A stretch of DNA of 64,000 nucleotides, taken from assembly GCF_031157835.1 (NCBI RefSeq), contig NZ_JAVIDR010000002.1:186001-250000 (forward strand), given 5' to 3'. Every line of letters starts with the position of its first letter. Position 1 is the stretch's first letter. Under the pieces are notes generated by a model, which had not been told where the DNA came from, did not search any database, and saw only the letters and a program-made list of their open reading frames with translations. Below are positions 54,106-62,441 of the stretch, piece after piece. Source of the DNA: Acinetobacter rudis. Lineage in GTDB: Bacteria; Pseudomonadota; Gammaproteobacteria; Pseudomonadales; Moraxellaceae. The position numbers were made by a program, and so were the translations under genes.

Positions 54106-54605
54106 TGAGCACCCATACACTTATCATGCCGATCTAATTGTCTCACCCATACACCCCAACAATTGTTTGAACGCACTGAGCAATCTTTTTTGGCCACAAA
54201 CTTCCATTTAAGCAATGACTGACATGCTTGAACATGCTGCCCTGCTTTTAATTGACGCAACATTGAAGATGACTGCCAATTTCCCATGCCAAAGTTATAA
54301 GCAAAATCTAGATAAACATCATATTCAACTTGGCTAAGCTTTACGCCTTCTAGTGACTTGCGAAACTTAACCTCATCTTTGGAGACATGAGCCTTAGAAA
54401 TCTCGACCGCACGTTCCTTGCTGATTGGCTTATCGGTCATTTTCACCTTTTGGCCATTCTCATAAACAGTTGAGCCAATACCAATAGTTGCGACCTTGCC
54501 ACTATCTAAATATGCTTTAGGGCTAAACCCCTCATACTTTTCTAGGCCTATAAAAAAAGCAGCCGAAGCTGCTAATCCTGTTACCCAATACTTAGTCTTT
54601 GACAT
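54102..54605 (-). CDS. Phage endolysin, GH24 lysozyme with N-terminal SAR-type helix
   Basis: A 167-residue muramidase of the T4/R21 type. The catalytic triad spacing E25, D34, T40 (in LEKYEGFSPKAYLDSGKVATIG) is exactly that of T4 lysozyme (11-20-26). The N-terminal hydrophobic run WVTGLAASAAFFIGL, rich in Gly/Ala, looks like a signal-anchor-release helix, so export would be Sec-dependent and activation would follow membrane depolarisation. It overlaps the holin gene by 14 bases and Rz by 4. Confidence 0.9.
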   Translation of the reverse strand: MSKTKYWVTGLAASAAFFIGLEKYEGFSPKAYLDSGKVATIGIGSTVYENGQKVKMTDKPISKERAVEISKAHVSKDEVKFRKSLEGVKLSQVEYDVYLDFAYNFGMGNWQSSSMLRQLKAGQHVQACQSLLKWKFVAKKDCSVRSNNCWGVWVRQLDRHDKCMGAQ

Positions 54606-54885
54606 TACAGTTTTTCTCCTTTAGCTTTTTCAATTTAAGCTCGTGGATTTCTTGATCACGCTTCATTCGAGCTTGTGACTCAAATTCCTCACGCTTATTC
54701 TTCTTGCGCTGGTAACGTTGGTTTGCAATAAAACCAGCAATAGCAAGTACAACACCAATGACTGCAAGCCAATCAATTGACATAAGTAATGCAACTGCAG
54801 AAGCTCCACCTCCTGCATACATCGCTGGTGCTGCTTTTGATACAAGTGTTGCACTTGCTTCTAGATATTGAGTGTTATCACTCAT
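54592..54885 (-). CDS. Phage holin-like membrane protein
   Basis: A 97-residue protein with a hydrophobic segment (AMYAGGGASAVALLMSIDWL then AVIGVVLAIAGFIA, about 18-53, one to two helices) and a long charged C-terminal coil (KKNKREEFESQARMKRDQ). Size, charge pattern and position just before the endolysin fit a holin or pinholin partner of a SAR endolysin. ATG at 54885 has GGGGAAA 4 bases before it. Confidence 0.8.
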   Translation of the reverse strand: MSDNTQYLEASATLVSKAAPAMYAGGGASAVALLMSIDWLAVIGVVLAIAGFIANQRYQRKKNKREEFESQARMKRDQEIHELKLKKLKEKNCNVKD

Positions 54886-54908
54886 ACGTTTCCCCAAAAT
54901 TTTAGACG

Positions 54909-54931
54909 TAAAAAAAGGCGCTTATTGCGCC
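54909..54931 (-). terminator. Terminator between the small gene at 54953 and the holin gene
   Basis: Read leftward, GGCGC and GCGCC enclose AATAA, followed by a run of seven T. It may be partial, since the lysis genes are downstream. Confidence 0.7.
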
Positions 54932-54952
54932 CACTTTGTACCTAACAAATTT

Positions 54953-55198
54953 CTATAACTTTCCACTGACATGCGCCCAAATATAATCACCACGAAGACT
55001 TTGAAGGTTTTCTAATAGACTTAAAGTACTATCTGCTGATTTGATTATTTCTTTAAAGCCTGGGAATAAACTTTCCATTTCAGCCATCTTAATTGCACTC
55101 CCATCTTCAATTGAAAGTACTGAAATATGCCCATCATCAATACGAACACTATGAACTTCACATTCACCATTATTATTTACAATCGTTAGTGTTGTCAT
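54953..55198 (-). CDS. Small prophage protein, unknown
   Basis: An 81-residue soluble acidic protein (MTTLTIVNNNGECEVHSVRI, ending SLRGDYIWAHVSGKL). No family recognised. It lies 12 bases after the lectin-like tail gene, and GGAGAGAAG directly precedes its ATG, so it is surely translated with the tail genes. Could be a tail-fibre chaperone by position, but no motif shows this. Confidence 0.65.
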   Translation of the reverse strand: MTTLTIVNNNGECEVHSVRIDDGHISVLSIEDGSAIKMAEMESLFPGFKEIIKSADSTLSLLENLQSLRGDYIWAHVSGKL

Positions 55199-55210
55199 CT
55201 TCTCTCTCCG

Positions 55211-56290
55211 TTAAGCCTTATAGAATGCAGGACGCGACCCAGTTTCACCATTTACAGAAGCACGTGGAAATGCCATATAATTTCTATAGATTCCAGCGTA
55301 TAAACCTTCTCGATAAGTTCCACCTCGCGCAGGTATCACTTCACCACTCTTTAATATCCCAATTCTGTTTCCACCATAAACGTTTGGATTCTTGGAGACT
55401 GGGAAAAATAGCAATGTACGAAGTACATTTAATGCTGCTTCCTGAACAGGTGCTTGTACTGAGGTATTTACAATACTGCCAAAATTACCAACACGTAATG
55501 TAAAATCTGCGCTGACCAATGGATCATCTGTGTACTTTACAGATGTGGGAGTTGTACCAAGCCCATTAGGTTGAATGAATAATCCAGTTCTCCCATCAAT
55601 TGCTTTCCATTCCATTGAGTTACTTGACATATCTATATTTATTGAAGCTGCATTATTATTTACGATAATTTGAAGCTCACCATTGACAAGCCTTGCACCA
55701 GAACAAATCTCATGTGCATTACCTGACAAGTCAGAAACTCCGTTATATTGCCCGTTATGCCGCCATTCAACAGGACCTGATCCTGTAAATGTTCGACCAT
55801 CAAGTGTTGATGATGCATCACCTGGTTTCTTTCCATCCGTTCTGCGCCCGAATAAATATGATGCTTCTACACTTTGTCCATAATACGTATTACCTTTGGG
55901 TTGCGTCTTGTTCATCTCACTATAAAGAGCGAGTGCAGACCATTCAGCATTTGTAATTAAATGATGCCCTTTCCCATTCGCTTTTGCAGCCATTAAAAAA
56001 TCATCATAAGCAACTGATACTGTTGTTGCTTGATTTGGTAAACTTAAAAGTTCACCATTTCTTAATACACCCTGATATGTTCCAATGTAGATTACATCAT
56101 GTTCCTTTCCATCAATAATGAAAGCTGGATGTGTCCCACTTAATGTAGGACTAACCTTCGATAAATCAAACTTTTCAATAATATTCATGTAGGTCGGTTG
56201 ATTCTTTGCGGTATATAAAACTGTTTGCGCCCCACCACTTGCAGCCTCTACAGCTTGGCGTAATGTATCTTTGATTAAAATAGTGCTCAT
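55211..56290 (-). CDS. C-type-lectin-fold-like phage tail protein (probable receptor-binding)
   Basis: A 359-residue protein. The C-terminal two thirds resemble the formylglycine-enzyme/C-type-lectin fold used by phage tail and retroelement-diversified proteins: ITNAEWSALALYSEM, DLSGNAHEICSGARL, IPARGGTYREGLYAGIY and the terminal ETGSRPAFY. Such domains end tail fibres and bind host receptors. No reverse transcriptase or template repeat is visible, so there is no evidence of active diversification. It lies 8 bases after the CotH-like gene. Confidence 0.6.
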   Translation of the reverse strand: MSTILIKDTLRQAVEAASGGAQTVLYTAKNQPTYMNIIEKFDLSKVSPTLSGTHPAFIIDGKEHDVIYIGTYQGVLRNGELLSLPNQATTVSVAYDDFLMAAKANGKGHHLITNAEWSALALYSEMNKTQPKGNTYYGQSVEASYLFGRRTDGKKPGDASSTLDGRTFTGSGPVEWRHNGQYNGVSDLSGNAHEICSGARLVNGELQIIVNNNAASINIDMSSNSMEWKAIDGRTGLFIQPNGLGTTPTSVKYTDDPLVSADFTLRVGNFGSIVNTSVQAPVQEAALNVLRTLLFFPVSKNPNVYGGNRIGILKSGEVIPARGGTYREGLYAGIYRNYMAFPRASVNGETGSRPAFYKA

Positions 56291-56298
56291 ATGAATAC

Positions 56299-58251
56299 CT
56301 ATGATTGATAATTGAAGTAGCTATCTACAACTGGCATATGTACAGTAAGCCATGTATAAATTTGATACAGCGAACCAGTTTGCATCAATGATGTGTAAAT
56401 ATTGGAAGTTCCTTTATTCCATTTTTGATCTTCAGCAGAAAATAAATCATTTGGAAATTTCCTATTAATTTCCTCACAAATAGACATAATGTTATTCACT
56501 GAAATAATATCTTTACCGCGCAGCTCAGCATAACGAGCATCTATATCCTCGCCATAAACTTTTCTAAATTTTGAGATTACACCTGTATTTCCAGATTCTG
56601 ATGAGGTGATAAGTTTATTTGTCGCTGGACGATATGCTTTTCCCGTCTCTGCGTTAAAATAAATTCCTGTGAAATATAAGCCGAATACAGTGTCAACATC
56701 ATAGGGTAAGAAATGCCAAATCTTGCCATCCCATGTTGTGTAGAGTGTATTTTTTCCTAGATGATCCCAAAGATCAGCAACCTGCAAGAGAATGATGTAA
56801 TCGAACATTGTGTGACGATCTAGATAGTTATCAATGCCAGCATCTCGCATCTCATTTACAGATAACTTTAGAAATGCAGAAAATCGATCATATGATGCTT
56901 GTGCATCACTACCCCATTCAGCAGGTCGTCTAATTTCAAATGCTTCGATTTCAGGATATGCTGAAGATGCTGGTCCCGTTGGAGTACTGGGTAAATCTTG
57001 TAAATTTAATCCACCGCCCTGAGACTCAAGCTGAATATGCTTTTGATTGTTTTTCTTTAGGTTGTAGTTACCACGCTTTTTACCAATATTTAAAGTACCT
57101 ATTCCATAAAATTCATTATTGATATACATGACGCATGGATAGCCATCAACATGGCCTGTAGCCCCAGTTGGCTCATAATCTAACCCTTTAAAATTTTCTT
57201 TCTGTAAGGCTTCATTGTTGATCATATTGACATAATCAACCTCACGCTTTGGGTAGCCATTACGAGATAACTGCATTTGGTCCCACAATCGATTAACAGC
57301 AATATTCCGACACTGGGTGTTATCAACAAAATTGGCTTTAAATACCAACTCATCATGCGGCAACATATTTCCAAGTTTAATGTTGATTGCATTTTCTCTA
57401 GCCTCATCACTAAAAAATGCTAATGTCCAATTTTTCTTAGGAAAAACAGCGCTTGAAGAACCTTGTACCGAAAGTGTTCCAAAGCATTGAAGAATCTGCC
57501 CATCAACATTTAAATTCGTTATTGATTTAATTGTTGGCCCTTTTGAGTTAGGTAGTGCCTCTGTTGTTTCTATATCGATACGAGCGATTTGATTAGGTGT
57601 TGGTAAAACCACAATATGCTCAGTTTCGACATATTTATTGCTGCCAGTATTGGCTGGGTCAAAACCATCCAAATTAGATAAAGCATTTGATAAGTTATGT
57701 ATCAACATCAATCTTTCAAGTTTTTGCTTTTCCTCAAAATACCCTCCCATATGCAGTAATACTTCATGAACAGAAGTAGATAAAACACTTAATCCAAGAT
57801 GCAGGTTCTGACTTGAATTATCTTTAATCCCATCACCGTCATTTGGAATGCTTAAAGCTACGGCCTCTGTTAAAGCATGAAATCCTGATAGGAGATTAGT
57901 GTGTACTGAGCTAACTAAGGTATTTACATATTGTTTTGCTAAATCTAATTCGCTATCTCCAGTGTTATTCCATCGTAGACCATCCCAAAGCCAAACTTTT
58001 TTGGTATCCATAGCCTTGGCTGCACTGGGACTAATATTAGGCATATAGACAAGTAGCTCTGCTTCAGTAGCAAATGGCATAAACCCACCATTTTCCATGA
58101 TTTGGCGAATTGCGTTGGGCATAGTCGGATATTCTTTACCACGACGAGTTTTCACATACTCGCTATCCCCACCATTGACAGCTTGATCAAGTGCATCACA
58201 ATCTTTATCTGCATCCTTGAGCTTTTGTGCAGTCACAATTTTATCTGCCAT
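56299..58251 (-). CDS. Phage tail protein with CotH-kinase-like domain
   Basis: A 650-residue protein. The N-terminus (MADKIVTAQKLKDADKDCDA, then GGFMPFATEAELLVYMPN) resembles tail-fibre stems. Residues about 220-560 look like a CotH domain: FKANFVDNTQCRNIAVNRLW, CVMYINNEFYGIGTLNIGKK, FDYIILLQVADLWDHLGKNT and FLPYDVDTVFG, the last matching the metal-binding D-x-D of CotH kinases. Bacillus CotH phosphorylates spore-coat proteins, so a tail-borne kinase or a reused binding fold are both possible. GGAGAAAG precedes the ATG at 58251. Confidence 0.7.
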   Translation of the reverse strand: MADKIVTAQKLKDADKDCDALDQAVNGGDSEYVKTRRGKEYPTMPNAIRQIMENGGFMPFATEAELLVYMPNISPSAAKAMDTKKVWLWDGLRWNNTGDSELDLAKQYVNTLVSSVHTNLLSGFHALTEAVALSIPNDGDGIKDNSSQNLHLGLSVLSTSVHEVLLHMGGYFEEKQKLERLMLIHNLSNALSNLDGFDPANTGSNKYVETEHIVVLPTPNQIARIDIETTEALPNSKGPTIKSITNLNVDGQILQCFGTLSVQGSSSAVFPKKNWTLAFFSDEARENAINIKLGNMLPHDELVFKANFVDNTQCRNIAVNRLWDQMQLSRNGYPKREVDYVNMINNEALQKENFKGLDYEPTGATGHVDGYPCVMYINNEFYGIGTLNIGKKRGNYNLKKNNQKHIQLESQGGGLNLQDLPSTPTGPASSAYPEIEAFEIRRPAEWGSDAQASYDRFSAFLKLSVNEMRDAGIDNYLDRHTMFDYIILLQVADLWDHLGKNTLYTTWDGKIWHFLPYDVDTVFGLYFTGIYFNAETGKAYRPATNKLITSSESGNTGVISKFRKVYGEDIDARYAELRGKDIISVNNIMSICEEINRKFPNDLFSAEDQKWNKGTSNIYTSLMQTGSLYQIYTWLTVHMPVVDSYFNYQS

Positions 58252-58270
58252 CTGTCTTTCTCCAGGCAAT

Positions 58271-58294
58271 AAAAAAGCCACCCGAAGGTGGCCT
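58271..58294 (-). terminator. Rho-independent terminator after the J-like gene
   Basis: Read leftward, GCCACC and GGTGGC enclose a TTCG tetraloop, followed by six T. It separates the tail-tip operon from the CotH-like and lectin-like genes; part of it lies upstream of the next ribosome site. Confidence 0.85.
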
Positions 58295-58308
58295 GAATTT
58301 AAGTTTAT

Positions 58309-61161
58309 TTAGAAAAATGAATGATCTTTCTCGTAGTAACGATCATCATAGTTAATACAAGTGAGTTTATTGGTCATTGCATCATTAGGTGACATCTCAG
58401 TAAGTAGAAAAGCCTGCCTGTCCGTATCGGTTGCCTTGATGATGGAATATGTTGTTCTGATATAACGATCATCATCAATTACCAATGGCATACGTGGTGC
58501 ACGGATTAAAATCACCTGATTACTCTGCTCTGCCTTTAGGCATTGAATAATATCAATTGACGCATCAGGCATTTGAAGGTGAATATAATAAATCTGGCCA
58601 TCCTCAAAATTCACATCCTGAGACAAGGTCAGCGTTAAAACATCTACACTTTCAATCTCACCATCTTGTGTTTCAAGACTGGTTCCATCTGCAACAAGTA
58701 TTCGATCATTTCGCTGCAGTAAATTAGACTCATCTAGAGCATCAAATTCAACCGACTCTGTTTGGTACAGAAGCTTATTCCATTCACGCCAAGCACGTGT
58801 TTTGGCCTGTGCCTCATTTCTAATGCCAGACGTTGTGATCTTAAGTGGATTCTTAGCACTGCCATCCTCAGGAACAGAATATGTCGTTCGAGTATCATCA
58901 CTTGGATCTGTCCACTCCAACTCAACACCGTCATAGTCTTTATTGATTCCAATAGTCCACGTACGCTTTTCAGAACCAGGCACTTTATTTCGATGATTAA
59001 ACAGTAATACAGAGTTAGGCTGCGGTTGCTCAAACTTAAATCTGATCTTATTGCCATAACGATATGCTTCACAGAAACAGGCACTCGCTACCATGCCAAC
59101 CATCTCCTCAAATGAGAGCTTGTCATCATCGAATGTATAGCAAAACTCAACAGCCTTATCGCTACCAAAATAGTCTTTGACTTTTTGAATCTCCGACTTA
59201 ATTTGATCAATATCTATTTCATTGATAGAGCGCCGACCAACGTATGGATCAAGTGCCATATCAATTAATGCTTGACCTGCATCTCTTGTTACAACCAATT
59301 GGCCAGTGCCATCGACTTTAAGTTTACGAGTAACTAGGCAATTTAACTTTCGATCTTTCACTGACATTGCACCATCAGTTGCAACCGTCTTTGATCGAAC
59401 TATAGTTACACCAGGATAAGTTGATTTTGAGTGAGCATATGATGCATATACATCTTTGATTTTAACCTCAGTAACAGGTCTATTATTTTCCTTCGCATAT
59501 GTCTTTGATAAACGAAATCTAACATTACCTTTTCCTGGTAAAGCATATCGAGCTGTACGACCAAAACTGCTTTTTGTTTGATTCCAAATTGCCCAATCCT
59601 TTGTAATGATCTCACCAATCGGTGCGCCATTATCATCAAGCATTTGGTATTGGATCGTAACAGTACAACCAGCCTGTCGCTCACCACCTGAATCAGTAGT
59701 TGAGTACATTCCTTGTGGTGCATAAATATTAAATGTTAAGTGTGTAGCACCATCAAAAAAGATGTTAAACCAACCAACCCACTTGCTGGCAACAATGTCC
59801 AAATTTACATTTGCTGTATAGCCCTGCGTTGATCCATTAAACAATGTTGGCAACTTAAGCCAGTCTTGGTTCACTGTAGAAGCATTTGCTAATGTTATCT
59901 GCGAAGATGTCACAATTGATGCTGAATAATTATCATCAAGGTTCATTGTGTTAGCATTCTTATTTAACACGATACCAGCACTAATTGTTTGATTCTCTAT
60001 CACATAATTCCAGTTATAGTTCACTTGTTTTGGCGAACTCAACTGAATCGTATATGTAAAAACACTTCCTACCTGTGTTTGAATAACACTAGCTACCTCA
60101 TACTGCCCAGAAATATCACGGAATGATCTTTCAATCACTTTTGTCGTTGATGCGCCTGTTTCAGGATCAATAGTCGTTTCTTCTACGACATACTCAAAAG
60201 TTGCACCAGTCAATAGTAAGCCTTTGTACTCGGCAAAACTTTCAATATTTTTTACTGATTGCACAATCACTTTAAAATCAGATGTAACAATTGCACTTCC
60301 AGACAATATTGCATCTCTAACACCATACTGGGCACCAGTAATAGCAATACCATCAGCAGTTTTAAAATACTTTGTAAAATCAATAGATGAATCAGTTGAA
60401 CGAATCACACCACCAGTCATGAAGTAAATCGAACTTGATTCAAGTTTTAAGTCATTTGGCTTTTCAAGCGATTGACCATTTATGGCATCTGATTTTCTGA
60501 CAGCTAATGGCAATGATGTAAATGAGTCACCTGATTTATAGATCGTTGTGTTTCCTCGGATATTTACACCTGGATCATAAATGGAAATAGATACACCATC
60601 TATACCCTCTACAGCAGTATCACCATCTCGACAATCATGTACTTGGAAATGCCCTCGCCCAATCTCTAGCAAGCACTCTTCAACCTCCCTGCCGTTATCT
60701 TCTTCATAATAGGTATATGTTGCCGCTACTAAATCAGGAAATCCACGAACCGTGCCATAAATATCGGGTTTTCGACTATTTACACGAGCCTTATTCGATC
60801 TATTTGACAACTCATTATTTGATGAACCAACACCACCATTCGCACTGGGTTTTGGCATTGTAAGTATTGAATAAACACTGAATATTGCAGCAATAGCAAC
60901 AACAGCATAATAAACATACCAAATCCAAGCACCACATATCTCAACATAAATCGTACCCGTTAGCGCTTCTAATCGATCTACATCAGCAATGGTCTTAGGT
61001 GTTACATCTGTTTCATGCGACATAGACTCATGGTAAAACCTCAAATTTTCAGGACGCTTTCCCTTGAAGTACTCAAACAAGAATGGACTTAGCTCTTCAG
61101 CCTCATAATATTCATTTTTTGAGTTGTCATATCTATCATGAACAATAACGATTTTCTTCAT
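58309..61161 (-). CDS. Tail tip/host-specificity protein, lambda J-like (TipJ)
   Basis: A 950-residue central tail-tip protein. The N-terminal region has a hydrophobic stretch (WYVYYAVVAIAAIFSVYSIL, about 81-100) followed by RKPDIYGTVRGFPDLVAATY and EECLLEIGRGHFQVHDCRDG, the start of the J/TipJ family. A middle part (about 300-640) is variable and beta-rich, and a gp27-like portion (about 650-900) includes RRSINEIDIDQIKS and FEEMVGMVASACFCEAYRYGNKIRF. It initiates tail assembly and contacts the host. It starts within the previous stop (ATGA). Confidence 0.87.
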   Translation of the reverse strand: MKKIVIVHDRYDNSKNEYYEAEELSPFLFEYFKGKRPENLRFYHESMSHETDVTPKTIADVDRLEALTGTIYVEICGAWIWYVYYAVVAIAAIFSVYSILTMPKPSANGGVGSSNNELSNRSNKARVNSRKPDIYGTVRGFPDLVAATYTYYEEDNGREVEECLLEIGRGHFQVHDCRDGDTAVEGIDGVSISIYDPGVNIRGNTTIYKSGDSFTSLPLAVRKSDAINGQSLEKPNDLKLESSSIYFMTGGVIRSTDSSIDFTKYFKTADGIAITGAQYGVRDAILSGSAIVTSDFKVIVQSVKNIESFAEYKGLLLTGATFEYVVEETTIDPETGASTTKVIERSFRDISGQYEVASVIQTQVGSVFTYTIQLSSPKQVNYNWNYVIENQTISAGIVLNKNANTMNLDDNYSASIVTSSQITLANASTVNQDWLKLPTLFNGSTQGYTANVNLDIVASKWVGWFNIFFDGATHLTFNIYAPQGMYSTTDSGGERQAGCTVTIQYQMLDDNGAPIGEIITKDWAIWNQTKSSFGRTARYALPGKGNVRFRLSKTYAKENNRPVTEVKIKDVYASYAHSKSTYPGVTIVRSKTVATDGAMSVKDRKLNCLVTRKLKVDGTGQLVVTRDAGQALIDMALDPYVGRRSINEIDIDQIKSEIQKVKDYFGSDKAVEFCYTFDDDKLSFEEMVGMVASACFCEAYRYGNKIRFKFEQPQPNSVLLFNHRNKVPGSEKRTWTIGINKDYDGVELEWTDPSDDTRTTYSVPEDGSAKNPLKITTSGIRNEAQAKTRAWREWNKLLYQTESVEFDALDESNLLQRNDRILVADGTSLETQDGEIESVDVLTLTLSQDVNFEDGQIYYIHLQMPDASIDIIQCLKAEQSNQVILIRAPRMPLVIDDDRYIRTTYSIIKATDTDRQAFLLTEMSPNDAMTNKLTCINYDDRYYEKDHSFF

Positions 61162-61478
61162 TTATAGAATCTCACTTCCCGAAAATGATTTTTCACCATC
61201 TCAAGCGGAATAAACTGGACGCCACATGGTGTTAAGTGCAAAAGCTTGTCGCAATAAAAAAGCCCGACATGAGTCGAGCTTCGATTGTTATTTGTCATAT
61301 AGACAATACAGGGGGATATTGGTTTATTTAATATTTCAAAGGACTGTTTGCCATTGGCTGTTTCAAAGGATCTTAAATCTATATTTTCACCTGTGATTTG
61401 CTTCCAAGCCTCAATAGCAAATTCATTACACGTGTATTCGTTAGACCATGTTCGATCTAATAAATTATCGATAGACAT
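61158..61478 (-). CDS. Tail-assembly protein with NlpC/P60-like papain fold
   Basis: A 106-residue protein with a cysteine in YTCNEFAIEAW near the start and a histidine in STHVGLFY, followed by LHLTPCGVQF. This is the Cys-His order of compact NlpC/P60 peptidases found just before J in phage tail operons (lambda K position). It would cleave peptidoglycan peptides or process the tail tip. Overlaps: 4 bases with the J-like gene, 1 base (TAATG) with the gene before it. Confidence 0.72.
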   Translation of the reverse strand: MSIDNLLDRTWSNEYTCNEFAIEAWKQITGENIDLRSFETANGKQSFEILNKPISPCIVYMTNNNRSSTHVGLFYCDKLLHLTPCGVQFIPLEMVKNHFREVRFYK

Positions 61479-61963
61479 TAAATACCCCTCAACAACGGAT
61501 AATCTTTGAAGTTATAAAGCAATCCAGTGCGAACGCTATTCAACTCTGGTGCCTGAGCATCAAAAGTTACCAATCCTTTACTATCCTTAGATACTGTTGG
61601 GATTTCTAGTGTTTGCAATTGGTCCATCGGTTGACTTAAATCATCATCACGAAAAATCTTCATCACAAATTTAGGTCGTTCACGTGGCCATTGGCTTTTT
61701 TGAATATTCTTGATTGCTTTAGCAAGTGCATCATTCATATCGGCAAATGTAATCGCTGTAGTTTGCTCTAAATCATTTGTGACGTTGTTTCGCTTAATCG
61801 ACATAGGTTGATAGAGATATGCATTACCACCAGCAATCACGCCATCTTCATCATTTCTGACATAACGATGAACTTGTGAAAAACTTGGATGTGATATTTC
61901 TATACATTCAAGCTGCACAATTGATCCTGGTGCATCAAGATAAAAAGAAGCGTAATTACTCAT
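61478..61963 (-). CDS. DUF1833-family phage tail protein
   Basis: A 161-residue protein: LECIEISHPSFSQVHRYVRN near 18-37, then AITFADMNDALAKAIKNI and a C-terminal TGLLYNFKDYPLLRGI. These match DUF1833, a tail-tip assembly family occupying the place of lambda L in this gene order. Coupled on both sides by ATGA/TAATG overlaps. Confidence 0.78.
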   Translation of the reverse strand: MSNYASFYLDAPGSIVQLECIEISHPSFSQVHRYVRNDEDGVIAGGNAYLYQPMSIKRNNVTNDLEQTTAITFADMNDALAKAIKNIQKSQWPRERPKFVMKIFRDDDLSQPMDQLQTLEIPTVSKDSKGLVTFDAQAPELNSVRTGLLYNFKDYPLLRGI

Positions 61964-62439
61964 TTAATCCCCTTTAATGCATTTGGCATAGCTTCATTCA
62001 CAATGTGGTCTAACAGGTTGTTTAATTCTGCAAGATCTTGTGTTTCGTCACTAACACCAACAATCAAATCATCCATGGCAGGATCTATATTCAATGGCTT
62101 AACTCTAAACTGAGCTGTCACTGTATAGATCGATCCTTCTTTACTACTCAATGTTGGAGTGCCAATAAAATAACACTGGTAAGGCTGAACGATCGGATCA
62201 TCAATACAAAGCTTAGCCAAGAACCGTTGTGATGGATTTCTTGCCCACACTCGATAGAAGGCCATTAAGTATTGATAACCACTTTTTTTAACCACCCATC
62301 GCACACTTGCTGTATGGTATGTTCCTTTTAAAGCCCTACGGTGGCGAGGTGCGCCACCATCAAGCTCTTGGGAAATCACACCATCACCGACCTGTGCCGA
62401 ATATCCACTTTGAGTGGAGCAATACATTAATGTGTGCAT
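61960..62439 (-). CDS. Phage tail protein, lambda M-like position
   Basis: A 159-residue protein with no domain I can name firmly. It contains RWVVKKSGYQYLMAFYRVWA and CYFIGTPTLSSKEGSIYTV. Such proteins between tape measure and DUF1833 act in tail-tip assembly. It starts 2 bases after the tape-measure stop and overlaps the next gene by 4. Confidence 0.65.
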   Translation of the reverse strand: MHTLMYCSTQSGYSAQVGDGVISQELDGGAPRHRRALKGTYHTASVRWVVKKSGYQYLMAFYRVWARNPSQRFLAKLCIDDPIVQPYQCYFIGTPTLSSKEGSIYTVTAQFRVKPLNIDPAMDDLIVGVSDETQDLAELNNLLDHIVNEAMPNALKGIK

Positions 62440-62441
62440 AA

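Noticed and set aside
55211..56290. Diversity-generating retroelement target
   Set aside because: No reverse transcriptase, template repeat or accessory gene is visible in the window; only the fold resemblance is kept as a finding.
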